Source of the DNA: Byssothecium circinans | Lineage: Eukaryota; Ascomycota; Dothideomycetes; Pleosporales; Massarinaceae | Direction of reading: 5' to 3' | NCBI GenBank assembly: GCA_010015675.1 | Contig: ML976983.1 | Location: forward strand, 583,666-647,665 | DNA: 64,000 bases | In this document: piece by piece, positions 20,421-32,200 of the stretch | Layout: each line of letters opens with the position of its first letter | How positions within the stretch are numbered: the stretch's first letter is position 1 | Notes under the pieces: generated by a model | Databases searched by the model: none | Seen by the model: the letters and a program-made list of their open reading frames with translations, nothing else | What the model was told of the DNA's origin: nothing | Position numbers and translations under genes: made by a program

Positions 20421-22187
20421 ATGACTACGATGAACAACAACGGGAGTCAAGAGCCCGAAGGCAACCCGGATACAAGCTTGGCAAGCGCAACCAACACAAC
20501 AACTACAACCCAAGGAATACCAATACCTCAGAAATTCCTCCCCCACGTCAATCCAGCCCTATGGGATAATGCTGCGAATATCGATGTCGCTGGCAGTAGC
20601 GAGATTTCACAGAAAGACCTCTCTACCTTCATCCTCTGGCACCTTGCCATATACCAACAAGAAGACCTATTAGGCAGGGACCTCTGGAGTGCTGCCCAGA
20701 GAGACTTTGAGGGGTGGTCCGAGGGGCACCTCAAAGAGGTACAACCCATCGTTGTAAGGCTCCTCCGGGACTTCTTATTATATCGTGGTGTTTATATACC
20801 CCTCGACGGCGCATTGATCAGCCGAAATATCGCCCAAACCCTACAACAAGAAAACCACCACTTTTGGAGCGACCAAGAGGTCAACGCAGCGGCAGCAAGA
20901 AGTGCTATTTTCCGGCAACGCACAGATTACCGAGATTTCCTCGTCAACTTGCAAGAGCTGCCAGAAACAACGATTCAGCGCATCCAACAACAACGTGAAA
21001 GGCCACAGCAACCTCGCGATATCAGCGCACGCGATACCCCCTCAAGCAACTACACCCCCCTTTCAGAGCAACCAACAACAACAGCAACGACGGGATATCC
21101 ACCTCCGGCAGCCCAGCCAGCTGCCCAATCAGTCACCACTCTGACTGACCCTCTGCAGCCAAAACAACTAACCGACCTCATGAAGTTGTATACAGTAGAG
21201 ATGAAATACAGTGGTGAAAAGTACGATATCTTTGACACGAAGCTACGCCGTTTCAGAGACAACTGCTATAAAGTCGGGATACCCCAATCGAGAGCAGCAG
21301 CTGCCTTCTCAATCATGCTGAAGGGCAAGGCAGCAACCCACTACTTTCGCGAAATCTGCGATAAGGCAACTGGCGATATCCCCAGAGACCTCCCCACCGT
21401 CGTGCGCCTCATGAAACAACACTTCGAGACCGAAGAGAGCCGCCAGGCGTACCTATCAGAGTGGCGAGACATCGCCTTGATAAAGATTATCCAACAGCAC
21501 CCAGGAAAGACCAAATTAGAGGCCTTCGAGATGATGCTCGAAAAACTCGCCACGTTGCAAGAAGCCTTATCATCGTCAAGTCAAGGTGATTTTTCACTTC
21601 GCGAGCAGGTTATTAACGCCTGCCGCGATGTGAGGGAGTGTGAGCTCAGCCTCTTCAACCCAGCAGCAACGTACGAAGGCGTCTGCAACCAACTTCGCAC
21701 AGCGACTTCTACTGCAACAAGGTTGCAAGCAACAGGAGCTTATCAGACCTATCAGGCTGAAAGTGACCAATTCTGGACCGACCGGAGATATAACGGCAAC
21801 GGTCGGAACAACCGCTTCCCGAGACAACAAGGAGAATATCGCAGCAGCAGCCAGCGACCACATTCAGCCACAGTGCCATTGAAGAAGTGCTACGTCTGCG
21901 GTCAGCCCGGCTGCTGGTCAACGAAACACTCGAAGGAGGACCGCCAACAGGCATACAACCGCTTCAAAAGCAATAAGCTTGTGAAAGACCCCTCAGGAGG
22001 ACGATATTATCACTTCTTGGCCCAGTATGAGGGATGCGAAGAGCTTGATAGCGATATCGACGATAATGAGGATAATGAGGATATCCAATATTACCTCCAG
22101 CCAAAGATAACAACAACGACGATAGCCAATTCTTTGTCAGTTATTTCGGCACAACCGTTGACGGCAACACCCTCACATCCATCCTAG
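20421..22187 (+). CDS. Copia Gag polyprotein, 588 aa
   Basis: An ATG at 20421 opens an intact frame ending TAG at 22187. The N-terminal 220 residues are Gln/Thr/Pro rich. The capsid-like middle includes MKLYTVEMKYSGEKYDIFDT and LREQVINACRDVRECEL, as in fungal copia Gag. A zinc knuckle CYVCGQPGCWSTKHSKED lies near residue 490. The acidic end (DIDDNEDNEDIQ) overlaps the start of the protease frame, which is shifted by -1. In related fungal elements gag and pol are usually one frame, so the shift is probably a mutation rather than programmed frameshifting, but I cannot exclude the latter. Confidence 0.88.
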   Translation: MTTMNNNGSQEPEGNPDTSLASATNTTTTTQGIPIPQKFLPHVNPALWDNAANIDVAGSSEISQKDLSTFILWHLAIYQQEDLLGRDLWSAAQRDFEGWSEGHLKEVQPIVVRLLRDFLLYRGVYIPLDGALISRNIAQTLQQENHHFWSDQEVNAAAARSAIFRQRTDYRDFLVNLQELPETTIQRIQQQRERPQQPRDISARDTPSSNYTPLSEQPTTTATTGYPPPAAQPAAQSVTTLTDPLQPKQLTDLMKLYTVEMKYSGEKYDIFDTKLRRFRDNCYKVGIPQSRAAAAFSIMLKGKAATHYFREICDKATGDIPRDLPTVVRLMKQHFETEESRQAYLSEWRDIALIKIIQQHPGKTKLEAFEMMLEKLATLQEALSSSSQGDFSLREQVINACRDVRECELSLFNPAATYEGVCNQLRTATSTATRLQATGAYQTYQAESDQFWTDRRYNGNGRNNRFPRQQGEYRSSSQRPHSATVPLKKCYVCGQPGCWSTKHSKEDRQQAYNRFKSNKLVKDPSGGRYYHFLAQYEGCEELDSDIDDNEDNEDIQYYLQPKITTTTIANSLSVISAQPLTATPSHPS

Positions 22188-24187
22188 CTGACCAGTCAGC
22201 CCGTCACGGGATAACAAAGGAGGATATCAAGGGCCAACAACCGGAATCACAGGGCATATTCACCCTCGAAGGGAGATACTCGTCAACAACCTTCCAGGGT
22301 ATAATGCCAGACACAGGGGCCTCGAACTACTCTACTGCTGGCCACCATCAATATCTGGCATTGAACAAAATCGACCCCTCGATAACGTTGGATACCTCCA
22401 CTGCCGGCGAGGCCAACATTCGCTTCGGCAGCGGCGATCCAATCGCATCAATGGGGACAGCAGATGTTCCGTCCCCCTTCGGCATTATCCGATTTCACGT
22501 TGTACCTGTGAATACTCCTTTCCTCCTCTGTTTACGAGACATGGACGAGATGGGCGTTAAATTCGACAATATCGACAACATCCTCTAACAAGGGGATAAG
22601 ATCGTCCCTATTATCCGCAAATGGGGGCACCCTTGGTGGCTGTTGTCACAGGAGCAAAACCTGGCCTACAACCATCTGACAGACGTCGAGCTACGCCGCC
22701 TCCATCGCCGATTCGGACACCCCTCTGTTCAACGGCTTTATCGGGTGTTATCACAGGCTGGCAACGACGTCGAAATCGCAGCTATCGAGCACTTGACGAA
22801 ATACTGCCATCACTGCCAACTCCACGGCCGGGCCCCCAATCGCTTCAAATTCACCCTTCGCGACGATTATCACTTCAACTACGAGATAGTGGTCGATGTG
22901 ATGCATCTCGAAGGCAACAAGCCCGTACTTCACGTGATTGATACTGCAACAACCTTCCAAGCAGCCCGTACTTCACGTGATTGATACTGCAACAACCTTC
23001 CAAGCAGCCCGTACTTCACGTGATTGATACTGCAACAACCTTCCAAGCAGCCCGATTTCTAAAAGACGTCTCCGCCAAGCACACGTGGGAAGCCCTACGG
23101 TTGGTTGGATTGATGTCTACCAAGGGCCCCCTGATTGGATAACAACAGACGCTGGCCGCAACTTCCATGCCCAAGAATTCAGACAATCGGCCAGGTCAAT
23201 GGGAATATCCATCAAGGAGGTCCCCGTGGAGGCCCATAACAGTATAGAAAAGGTCGAGAGATATCACGCAGCCCTCCGCCGGGCATATGAGATTATCCGG
23301 GCCGAATCGCCTTCAACACCACCAGAGGCAGCCCTACAATCGGCCCTCAAGGCCATCAACGATACAGCAGGCCCGGAAGGCATAGTGCCCACTTTACTGG
23401 TCTTCGGGGCATACCCAAGAATGACCGAGGAATCACCCCCATCGCCAGATATCACCGCGCGGGCTGAAGCGATTCGGAAGGCAACCAAGGAAGTGCAAAA
23501 GCTCTACGCGCAACGACAAATAGCCGATTGGCTCGCGACGCGGAATGGGCTATCACAACGAGTACTTTGGACCTCCCTTTGCAATCGCTGGTCCGCGTAT
23601 GGCGCGAAAACAACGGCTGGCAAGGGCCCTATCGCCTGATCGCCGTTGACGGCGAGAGGTGCACCCTCGAGCTCCCTCACGGCCCAGTCAATTTCCGGTC
23701 AACAGCAGTCAAACCCTACCACCGCGATGGAGATACGCCGGGAGGGCCCCATCGGCAGTCCGATCACATCGGCGGCTCGGAGCAACAGCCTCCCGAAGAG
23801 CCCTTCGCTGAAGAGCCCACTGGCGAAGAGGCCAGCGAAGAGACTACCGCCCTATCGCCAGGCCCAACACGACGACCTCGCGGCCGTTCTCGCAAGCACC
23901 CTATCGCCCGTGAAGTTGACAACCCGGCCAACCAGGACGATGAACCCATCGAGGATACTATCGTCGTGGCCCACGTGACCAGCAAAGAGGAGTCAGATAT
24001 GCAACTCGCGATTGACCTACGCAAGAAGGGTACTATCACTACCCCAGGGCAACCCTTCGAGCTATCCACCAAGCAGGAAATCGAGAGCTTAATCGACCGC
24101 GGCGTGTTCGAATTCGTGCCTTTTGACGAAAACCAACACCAAGATATACGTATCTTCAAGTCACGTATCCATCACTTGCACCTCTAG
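22130..24187 (+). pseudogene. Copia Pol: protease, integrase and RT start, frameshifted
   Basis: The frame opens inside the end of gag (SYFGTTVDGNTLTSILADQS) and contains the aspartic protease motif MPDTGASNYSTAG (about 22304). Next come the integrase zinc domain (LHRRFGHPS ... YCHHCQLHG) and the integrase core with VVDVMHLEG (first Asp), WITTDAGRNFHAQEF (second Asp) and VPVEAHNSIEKVERYH (Glu). The frame is broken by a 43-bp tandem triplication at 22921-23049, again near 23100 (RL...WIDVYQGPPDW) and near 23547. A conserved linker before RT (LIDRGVFEFVPFDEN) is present, then the sequence stops resembling copia at about 24180. Confidence 0.85.
22921..23049 (+). repeat. Exact 43-bp tandem triplication inside integrase
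   Basis: Copies 22921-22963, 22964-23006 and 23007-23049 are identical, and the next bases (GCCCG) restart the unit. The two extra copies add 86 bp, which shifts the pol frame. Perfect identity suggests recent expansion or an assembly artefact. Confidence 0.95.
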
Positions 24188-25184
24188 CGCTTCCGCATCG
24201 TAAGATTTCCGCTCCTGCGGAGCAGGGGGGCTTAACGAGTTAAAGTCGAGTGCCCCGCACACTCGGAAGCCGAACCTTCATGAGGCTGTACTTGGTTTGC
24301 GGCTTTCCGTTGCGGGGATATGGTTTCTGGTTGGTTGGTTGGTTGATTTCATTTACCCTGACCTCTCCCTTTTCGGGATATGCAGGCTACCACTACTGAA
24401 GTCTATCCTTGTATATCTATTTTACAGTGTACCGCTACATGCACAAACTTTTAGCCTCGTTAGGCCTGTGTTTGTGCCTCTTCTATCGACTTTGGCGTGC
24501 ACCTCTCTACATGTGAAATAGGAAATTCCTTCGCTGAACACTCTGTTTCCACTCTTGTGTAATATATCATCTCGTACTATTTATAGCCATTCTCTCGGTG
24601 TAAATCCCTATCTCCTAACTTCCTAGTACGGTATATGACTGTCATGATGTCCTCCTTGTATGTCTAATAGGAATCTAGTGAATGCTGGGAGTGCTGAGAG
24701 CAGAAATTTCAATAGCGAGTCCGTCACTGTTGTGGCTAGGTGGTATTGTGGCGTATCTGTGTGATATCTATTGAATCGGACCGGGATAAATGGTGACGAT
24801 TTGTTGTGAAAGCGCTTGTGTAGGTCGTCTATGCTGAGGGTGGGTGTTGGTGAGTTGCGGTGTGGTTTAGCTGAGGGTGTTTTCGTTGAGCACGGTGAGG
24901 GCGACTGAGGAGTATGTGGAGGCGATTTTGGTTCTGATTGTGGTTGAGATTTTGGAGGGGTCTTCAGAACTGAAGCATAAGTCGGTCTTGCGATATTTAA
25001 TGACGTGGTTGGTGGCGGAGGTTAGGCTTCTAGTAATATTAATAGTAACTAAGCAAAGTCGATTTACATTACGTATTGCATTAGAGACTAAGATTCATGA
25101 AGTGAACAGAAAGTTTCCAGATCTGCTATCCAGCTCGAGGATCACGTTGCTGCATGTCCCCTTGATATGAAATCCCTTGAATAG
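24188..25184. other. Spacer after the truncated copia element
   Basis: No gene recognised. A GC hairpin (GCTCCTGCGGAGC, about 24211-24223) and a run of GGTTGGTT occur near the copia breakpoint; frames at 24297-24521 and 24877-25170 lack domains. Confidence 0.45.
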
Positions 25185-25266
25185 TCGCTGGAGTCGCTAA
25201 ATATGGCTGTCGTTGGAGATGTGGATCGCTGGAGTCGCTGGATGTGGCTGTCGTTGGAGTTGTTGA
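25185..25266. repeat. 41-bp tandem duplication
   Basis: TCGCTGGAGTCGCT...GGCTGTCGTTGGAG occurs at 25185 and again at 25226 with a few substitutions. Confidence 0.8.
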
Positions 25267-25383
25267 ACATCACTGTGGCTGAAACAGTCACGTGTGTGGC
25301 TGGAGCGTGGATCATGTGTATATAGACAGCGCCTCGCCCTTCAATACAGAACAACGAGTTCTGCTCAATCACTTGCTTCAACA
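25261..25383 (+). repeat. Candidate small solo LTR
   Basis: A 123-bp block starts TGTTGAA and ends TTCAACA, perfect 7-bp inverted termini of the TG..CA type. It contains a TATA-like GTATATA followed by a CT/A-rich leader, as in a promoter-bearing LTR. No matching direct flank (target duplication) is visible, so a 5' LTR of a lost element or chance are alternatives. Confidence 0.4.
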
Positions 25384-26500
25384 AACACTAACACCGCAAG
25401 TCGGTGCGCAAGGACCACCGCGACGCGCGCCCTTAGCGGCCATGTTACGTGCATCGCTCGACAGTCGCGTCTCTACGCCCATAGTGCAGAATAAACGGAT
25501 CTTCGAAAAGGTAGTGGATGGGCCCTTCGGGAGGAATTGAGAGCAGAGACGTGTTGAAAAAAGAAGCAAACAGAACCTGCTTTATCAGCCACTTTATTGT
25601 TTTTTGTTATCTTTCTCATCTCAGCGTCACTTCTTAGCAGCCAGGCGTGAAGCGGACGCATGGAAAGCAGAGAGTAACGTAGAATGGGTGCGTCGATGGC
25701 AGTGAGAGGTGAAGCCCCTGCGTGGAGGGAAAACCATGTGAAGAGGGCGAGACAGCGCCTTGAGAAGCAAATAACCGGAGGCATCCTTCCCCGCGATTAT
25801 CCTATACCACTGACATTGTCCATAGGCAGTAGCTGCTACTTCGGCAGTATTGAACCTGCCTTCCAAGCGCCACCGTTTACTGCGTGACGAGCTGCGCGTT
25901 GGTCAACCCCTGGAGCTATATCAACTTCGTTTTTGCGTTGACACCAATTACCCGGACTTATACCTTGCCATACTGTTTCACCTTTGCCAGAACAACGCGT
26001 AAGTGAACTTGATTCTTTGGAAGAGGGTTCCTACGAGCGTCTATAACGTTGCACGCATACTGCCTGCATTCTACTGTTAGTGATTGACAAGTGAGGGGCT
26101 GACTGATTAGGAGCAGGTCATATATCTTTCCAAAATGCCTGACAACTCTGCATCCAATGCTCTGTCGGGCCAGCAAGGCGGTACGCCCTGAATGGTCAAC
26201 GGAGATAAGGATAGGAATGGACAACCTTAAGGCAGCGCTTCTAATGCTCAGCAATCGCAACTGGTTACTCTGGCTTAGCAATTGGAATCGTTCACTCTTG
26301 CTCTCTCTATACAGTCCCCATTAACGACTAGTGATAGACTTGCATTGGGTCTGTAACTGATCTCGGCAACGGAAGGCTCAGATCCCCGCGGTTAAGAAGA
26401 TTTGATAGTGCTATGCTTCCTTTTTAATGCACGAACAGCTCATGCATGCTTTGGTGATTCTTATATGTTCCTTATTAAAGTGTATCTAAGAGGAGCGTCT
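25384..26500. other. Spacer without identified gene
   Basis: Several short overlapping frames (25.3-25.9 kb) on both strands, none with a recognisable domain. Base composition falls toward AT-rich from about 26.4 kb. Confidence 0.45.
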
Positions 26501-27354
26501 CAGATTGATAGCAAATAATAGCTTTCATTATCATCCTGCGCGTTTCTTTTAATTGTTAGCATAATAGGGATGCTTACCTCTGCATTAATGATAGCTTTCA
26601 TTGCACGTCGCACTAGTGCTAAACTTGCTGCAACTATATTAGATCACTCTAGAGTTTTCGCGTGGTACAGCAAGGACCCCTTACGTTCCTTACTACGCCT
26701 TATGAAATAAGACTAGAGATCTATAGCGACAGAAGCCTACTATGTTTAGCAGCAGTATTAGACTGTAGTTGTGAGGGGCGTGATAATGCTCTAGTATAGA
26801 ACTTAGGATCATCTAATCTATAGATTAATAAAACTAAATAAAGGATTAAGAGCGAAGCCTATGCCCTAGCTTAATCTAGTTAGATGTAGCATGGGAATTA
26901 AATCTACGCTATTAGTGTAATATAGATGCAGTAATTTAATACTTTGTATAGATAGACCTTAACTAATATTATATATTAAAAAGTAGGTCCTGCCTCCTAG
27001 TCTATGTTAAGCAATATAGTAGCTTATAGATAGAGGGGCTAAGAGGGTATAGCATTAGAACTAGACTAGTATAAGCTATTATAGACTATAGGGTAGGCGC
27101 GTATATATATATATAAGAATACTTAATTTAAATATCTTTAATAGGCTAGATTATTTACTCTTACCTATAGATAGTACTAGAGCGTACCTTTATATTAATT
27201 CTTTTAAAAATTATTATCTTTCTATATCTAAAGTTCTTAAATATAACTATAATAAAAGTAGTAAAGGTCTATAATTATAGTATTTCTCCTAAGATAATAT
27301 ACTTATATAGGTAACGTATTCCACTATTAAGCCGGCCACACTATTAAGCCGGCT

Positions 27355-27839
27355 ATATATTACTAAGGGGTATACTTGCCAGGCCTAGTCCGTATAAGGG
27401 GAGGTCGGTATATAACGTGTATACGTTAGGTAGTTGGTCTTTAGTAGTTTAAGAGGTAAATGTATAAAGCAACTAATTCTATAACAGACTATAGAATAAC
27501 TAAGTATTAATCTAGGTAAGAGATAAACTATAGAGAATTAACTACAAAGAATTAGAATTAGAAAGACAAAGGAAATTTATCTAGTCTTTATATCGCCTAT
27601 CCTGTTCCTTTGCTATGTCCTTGCTACGCCTGCTACGTCTGTAGTAGTTGTAGTAGACTAAGCACTTAGGTACTACGTCTGCTACGTCCTCTTAGCACGT
27701 AGCGCACCAAGCACGTTACCTAACCTGCTAACGTAACCTAACCCCGCGCATCGTCGTGTAGCCGTTCCCTAGGCTTAATACCTTCTACGCTGCATTATCT
27801 AGCTCTGGATACCCTGTATCCTTTCTTGTTTATAACACC
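27355..27839. repeat. 485-bp block inserted in the left array
   Basis: It separates the second and third 17-bp units, so it must have entered after the array formed. It is less AT-rich than its surroundings at 27580-27830 and ends TTATAACACC, resembling an LTR end; its start TACTAAGG could be a RIP-altered TG. A solo LTR is a reasonable guess, not shown. Confidence 0.4.
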
Positions 27840-27924
27840 ACACTATTGAGCTAGCTATACTATCGAGCTGGCTACACTATTAAGCCGGCCACACTATCGA
27901 GCCGGCCACACCATCGAGCTGGCC
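27840..27924 (+). repeat. Left 17-bp array, five units
   Basis: Units at 27840, 27857, 27874, 27891 and 27908, e.g. ACACTATCGAGCCGGCC; outer units show T-for-C changes. They are the reverse complement of the array at 29176-29294. Confidence 0.9.
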
Positions 27925-28409
27925 ACTTTTGCTTAGCAAGGAAAATCAAACCATATTATCTTAATAATAAAGCTAAACCTTAATATTTTCTTTTAAAGTT
28001 TTAAATCTAGATAGATATATATATAATCTAGTAGGTTTTAAATTTATAAAGCTATAGCTTACGTAATACAATAGTTATTAGTAAAAGAGAAAATCTTAAG
28101 TAAAACCTACCTTTTACTATAGATTTATAGCTAAACGTTAGTAATATACTATATAACTTTTAGGACTTAATTATTAGTATATTAGTTAGTAGCTATTAAG
28201 TTATTATAGCGTGCAGCCTAGGTTTAATACTATAATAGTAGGTATAAGGTAGGGGGTAAGAAAAGTTAAAAAACCTTCTAAATAAAGTTATATATATTAG
28301 ATATCTCTACTCTCTTCTTAGGAGGAGGATAGTATATACTAAATAAAGCTATATATAAAATTTAAAGTAAGTAAATACCTCTAAAACTAAAAGATCTAGC
28401 TTAGGAAGT

Positions 28410-29175
28410 NNNNNNNNNNNNNNNNNNNNNNNNNNNNNNNNNNNNNNNNNNNNNNNNNNNNNNNNNNNNNNNNNNNNNNNNNNNNNNNNNNNNNNNNNNN
28501 NNNNNNNNNNNNNNNNNNNNNNNNNNNNNNNNNNNNNNNNNNNNNNNNNNNNNNNNNNNNNNNNNNNNNNNNNNNNNNNNNNNNNNNNNNNNNNNNNNNN
28601 NNNNNNNNNNNNNNNNNNNNNNNNNNNNNNNNNNNNNNNNNNNNNNNNNNNNNNNNNNNNNNNNNNNNNNNNNNNNNNNNNNNNNNNNNNNNNNNNNNNN
28701 NNNNNNNNNNNNNNNNNNNNNNNNNNNNNNNNNNNNNNNNNNNNNNNNNNNNNNNNNNNNNNNNNNNNNNNNNNNNNNNNNNNNNNNNNNNNNNNNNNNN
28801 NNNNNNNNNNNNNNNNNNNNNNNNNNNNNNNNNNNNNNNNNNNNNNNNNNNNNNNNNNNNNNNNNNNNNNNNNNNNNNNNNNNNNNNNNNNNNNNNNNNN
28901 NNNNNNNNNNNNNNNNNNNNNNNNNNNNNNNNNNNNNNNNNNNNNNNNNNNNNNNNNNNNNNNNNNNNNNNNNNNNNNNNNNNNNNNNNNNNNNNNNNNN
29001 NNNNNNNNNNNNNNNNNNNNNNNNNNNNNNNNNNNNNNNNNNNNNNNNNNNNNNNNNNNNNNNNNNNNNNNNNNNNNNNNNNNNNNNNNNNNNNNNNNNN
29101 NNNNNNNNNNNNNNNNNNNNNNNNNNNNNNNNNNNNNNNNNNNNNNNNNNNNNNNNNNNNNNNNNNNNNNNNNNN
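28410..29175. other. Assembly gap (766 N)
   Basis: Run of N that interrupts the first TIR element next to its 17-bp array, as expected where tandem repeats defeat assembly. Any frame drawn through it is artificial. Confidence 1.
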
Positions 29176-29294
29176 ATGGTGTGGCCGGCTCGATGGTGTG
29201 GCCGGCTCGATGGTGTGGCCGGCTCGATGGTGTGGCCGGCTCGATGGTGTGGCCGGCTCGATGGTGTAGCCGGCTCAATAGTGTAGCTAGCTCG
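29176..29294 (-). repeat. Right 17-bp array, seven units visible
   Basis: ATGGTGTGGCCGGCTCG repeated at 29176, 29193, 29210, 29227 and 29244, then two diverged units at 29261 and 29278. The left side of the array is cut by the assembly gap, so the true count may be higher. Confidence 0.95.
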
Positions 29295-32200
29295 ATAGTG
29301 GAATACGTTACTATAGTTAGTAGGTAAGTAATACTAAAGCATACACCCTTATTATTAGGGTTATGTATCTAGATAGAAATATCTAGTATTACTAATCTAA
29401 TTAGAAATTAATAATATAGGAATCTATAGTCTTAGACTAAAGTGCTACTACCTCTTAAACCCTTATATACTCCTTTCTAGATGCTAAGATTATTATATAT
29501 AAATTAGGAGAGTAGATTAGGTATAAAGGGTATATTAGCTTAATTAGCATGTAGCTATGCCTTACTCCCTACGTTAGTGCTACGTCGCTTACGCTTATTA
29601 GACTACTTTATAGTAACTCTAGTATCTATAAGTATCTCTATCAAGCTATTAGATTCCTTAAAGATACCTAATATATTAGAGCCTTTATAGTTAACTTATA
29701 GGTATAATTAAGATAGCTATAGGTTATAGATAGTCTAATAGTACTACTAGCTACCTAGCCTTAGCGTAAGGCTTTATAGCTAATTTTAAAGTCCTAATTC
29801 CTCTTTATTATCCTACTATAAGTACTAAGACTATCCCTTTACTTACCTATATCTAAACGCTGTAGCCTTTATTTACCTCTAGGTCTTATAGAAACATATA
29901 GGATATAGGTAATTACTTCTTTTTCTTTTTAGGGTTACTTAACTTAGACTATATTATTATATCTATAGTAACTAGTTATATACTTAGCTAGCTATCTAAT
30001 ATTAATCCTTTATTAGCTAGATAGTTATCTTTAAACTGCTAGGATAGTTCTAAGCATGATAACACTTACTCTTAATCTAGAGATTAAGTTTTAGACTAGC
30101 TAGTAACTTTAAAATTTAAGCTAGTAAGTAACATATTAATAGTAGAATAAATTCTTTTAAAATATCTAGGAACCTATAGATTATAGATTTTTTAGATAAA
30201 GTTATAGGCTATCTACCTCTTCCCTTAATCTAGTTCTATATTCTTAATACTAAATTCCCTAATTAAGTACTAATAGAATATAGTATCTCTTCTATTAATA
30301 GCGGTATAATAGCCCTAGATACGCACGTCTACATTATTATAAGAAATTAAAAAGCTATTAATTTCTTAATAGGGCTCTTTCTTATAGCCTATAAGTTAAA
30401 AAAGCTCTACTAAATTCTGTAATGCAATAGTCTAATTATAAGCATTCTATTAATTAGTAATATCTAGTATAGATGCTCTACATTTTACCTTATAAGTAAG
30501 AAATAGAAGGTATATATTATACGTAGCTATAATATAGGAATAGTCTTCTAGTTTATTACTAATAAAAAGCTAGAGTTTCTATAATTATTATCTATTAAAT
30601 GCCTCTTACTTAAATCTAAGACTATAATCTAGTTACAGACATAGTCTATAGAAAGGAATAGTGTTATTCTAGCTAGTATTAGTAGTCTCTTTAAGGATCA
30701 TTAGATACTTAGCACTATAGTATACTAAGATTTCGCTAGGAGAGATAATAAGCTATATAATATTATAGATTACTCTAGTCTTATTTCTACCTTTAATTAT
30801 ATCTAAAGTATCTTTAAAAAGATCTTTATTAAATAATATATATTCTAGTAGTAGCTGCAACGCTCTTAGAAGCTTTTAATAAAGCTCTTTACTTTTTATT
30901 ATAATTCTCTCTTTATATTTACCTATAAAGCTACTACGTTCCCTAAGTTAACTTTTATACTATAGATATCTATATAGAGTACTCTTCTATTCCTATAGTT
31001 ATTAGTTACTTAGTATTTATAATAGGACTATTTCTATGCTAATACTAGCATCTAAATGCTTATAGCAAAGGGACGCTAAAATCTCTTTCTTATAAGCGCA
31101 TGATAGATAATATCTTAAAAATAATATATTATTCTCTCTTGCTCTTCTATTAGCTAGTTTCTATTCTCCTTCTAGTAATTAACTTAAGCCTTACTAATAG
31201 TCTAGTACCTAAGTTTTCTATTAACTAAGGCTATAGATACCTATATTCATTTTATAGGTAGCTTAAGTAAAGAGTAGAAGGGTTAAACTTTACCTTTTTA
31301 TTAAGGTTACTTTAAAGTCTTTATCTACTAAATAGAGTTAGGCGCTATTTAGATAAGACTGGTACCTTAGATACGTAAGCTTCTATAACTTTATTATAAC
31401 GCCACCTTAATAGTAGATATGATGCGAGAATTTTATTAAATTATAGTAGCTTTATTTATGCTACCTTAATATCTTTATGTTTTAATTATTAGCTTAATTA
31501 TAATAGTTAAGAGTTATAAAAATGCACTTTTCTTTATAGTAGTTAATAAACGCTTTCTCTTTATAGTAGCTAAAAGTAGTAAAGTACCTACTATATTAAT
31601 TTAACTTATAGGATTAAAGCGCTTATATGTATTACTACTAAATATAAGTTAGAGTATTAAAGTTAATATGCAAGTCTATAGGAAGGAAGCTACTAAATAT
31701 ACTAAGCTTATATAACGCTAAGGCGCTTACCTTATACTAGTATTAAGAGAGTAAATAAAGAGCTTAGTATTAGTAATCTTACTATATATATACATATTTG
31801 CTTTACTAATACCTTAAGTATTCTTGCTAATAGATGAATGGTGTGTAGATATATATAGAACTAAAGAAAAAGTACGCCTTCTTTCTAGCGTCCTTCTAGA
31901 TAGCTAACTTTTTCATGATAATTAGCTATAGCTATTAGTAGTTATAAGGAAAGAAAGATATCTATAAAAGTCTTAGGAATACAAAGACTAATGCTTATTA
32001 ACGTAAGAATTACTCCGTAGGAATGTGTTTAAGCTAGGATTATAGAAATAAGAGTATTAATAAGATCCTCTATCTAATTAGATATAGCTAAATAAGTAAT
32101 AGCCTATAGGAATATAAATCAGAAATAGCTCTACTATAGCATGTACTTTAGAATATAAGTCTATATTATGTATAGCTAGACTAAACTCTAAAACTAGGTT

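Larger units (their letters stand above)
19646..24187 (+). mobile_element. Ty1/copia retrotransposon, 3'-truncated
   Basis: Order is a 5' LTR, gag with zinc knuckle, protease, integrase, then the very beginning of reverse transcriptase. Integrase before reverse transcriptase is the copia order. The element stops within the first residues of the RT region (RIFKSRI) near 24180; RT, RNase H and the 3' LTR are missing. GC content is close to that of the neighbouring genes, so it is hardly RIP-mutated. Confidence 0.88.
27312..29310. mobile_element. Unclassified TIR element with 17-bp terminal arrays (copy 1)
   Basis: Both ends start TAACGTATTCCACTAT when read inward (left 27312, right 29310 on the minus strand). 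Behind each end lie tandem 17-bp units of the form ACACTATCGAGCCGGCC: two units at 27321-27354 and five at 27840-27924 on the left, seven at 29176-29294 on the right in inverted orientation. The inner left arm (from 27925, GCTTAGCAAGGAAAATCAAA) matches the arm of a second copy at 40991-41947. A 485-bp block interrupts the left array and the centre is an N run. CACTA elements also carry subterminal repeats and CACTA ends, but the true ends here seem to be TAACGTA, so I leave the class open. Confidence 0.6.

Noticed and set aside
28349..29278. A long minus-strand frame across the first assembly gap, ending in repeated RPHHRAGHTIEPAT units
   Set aside because: Most of it is N, and the readable part is a translation of the 17-bp array.
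27840..29294. The regularly spaced 17-bp units as a CRISPR-like array
   Set aside because: Units are directly adjacent with no spacers, occur as mirror-image arrays at two element ends, and the DNA is eukaryotic.
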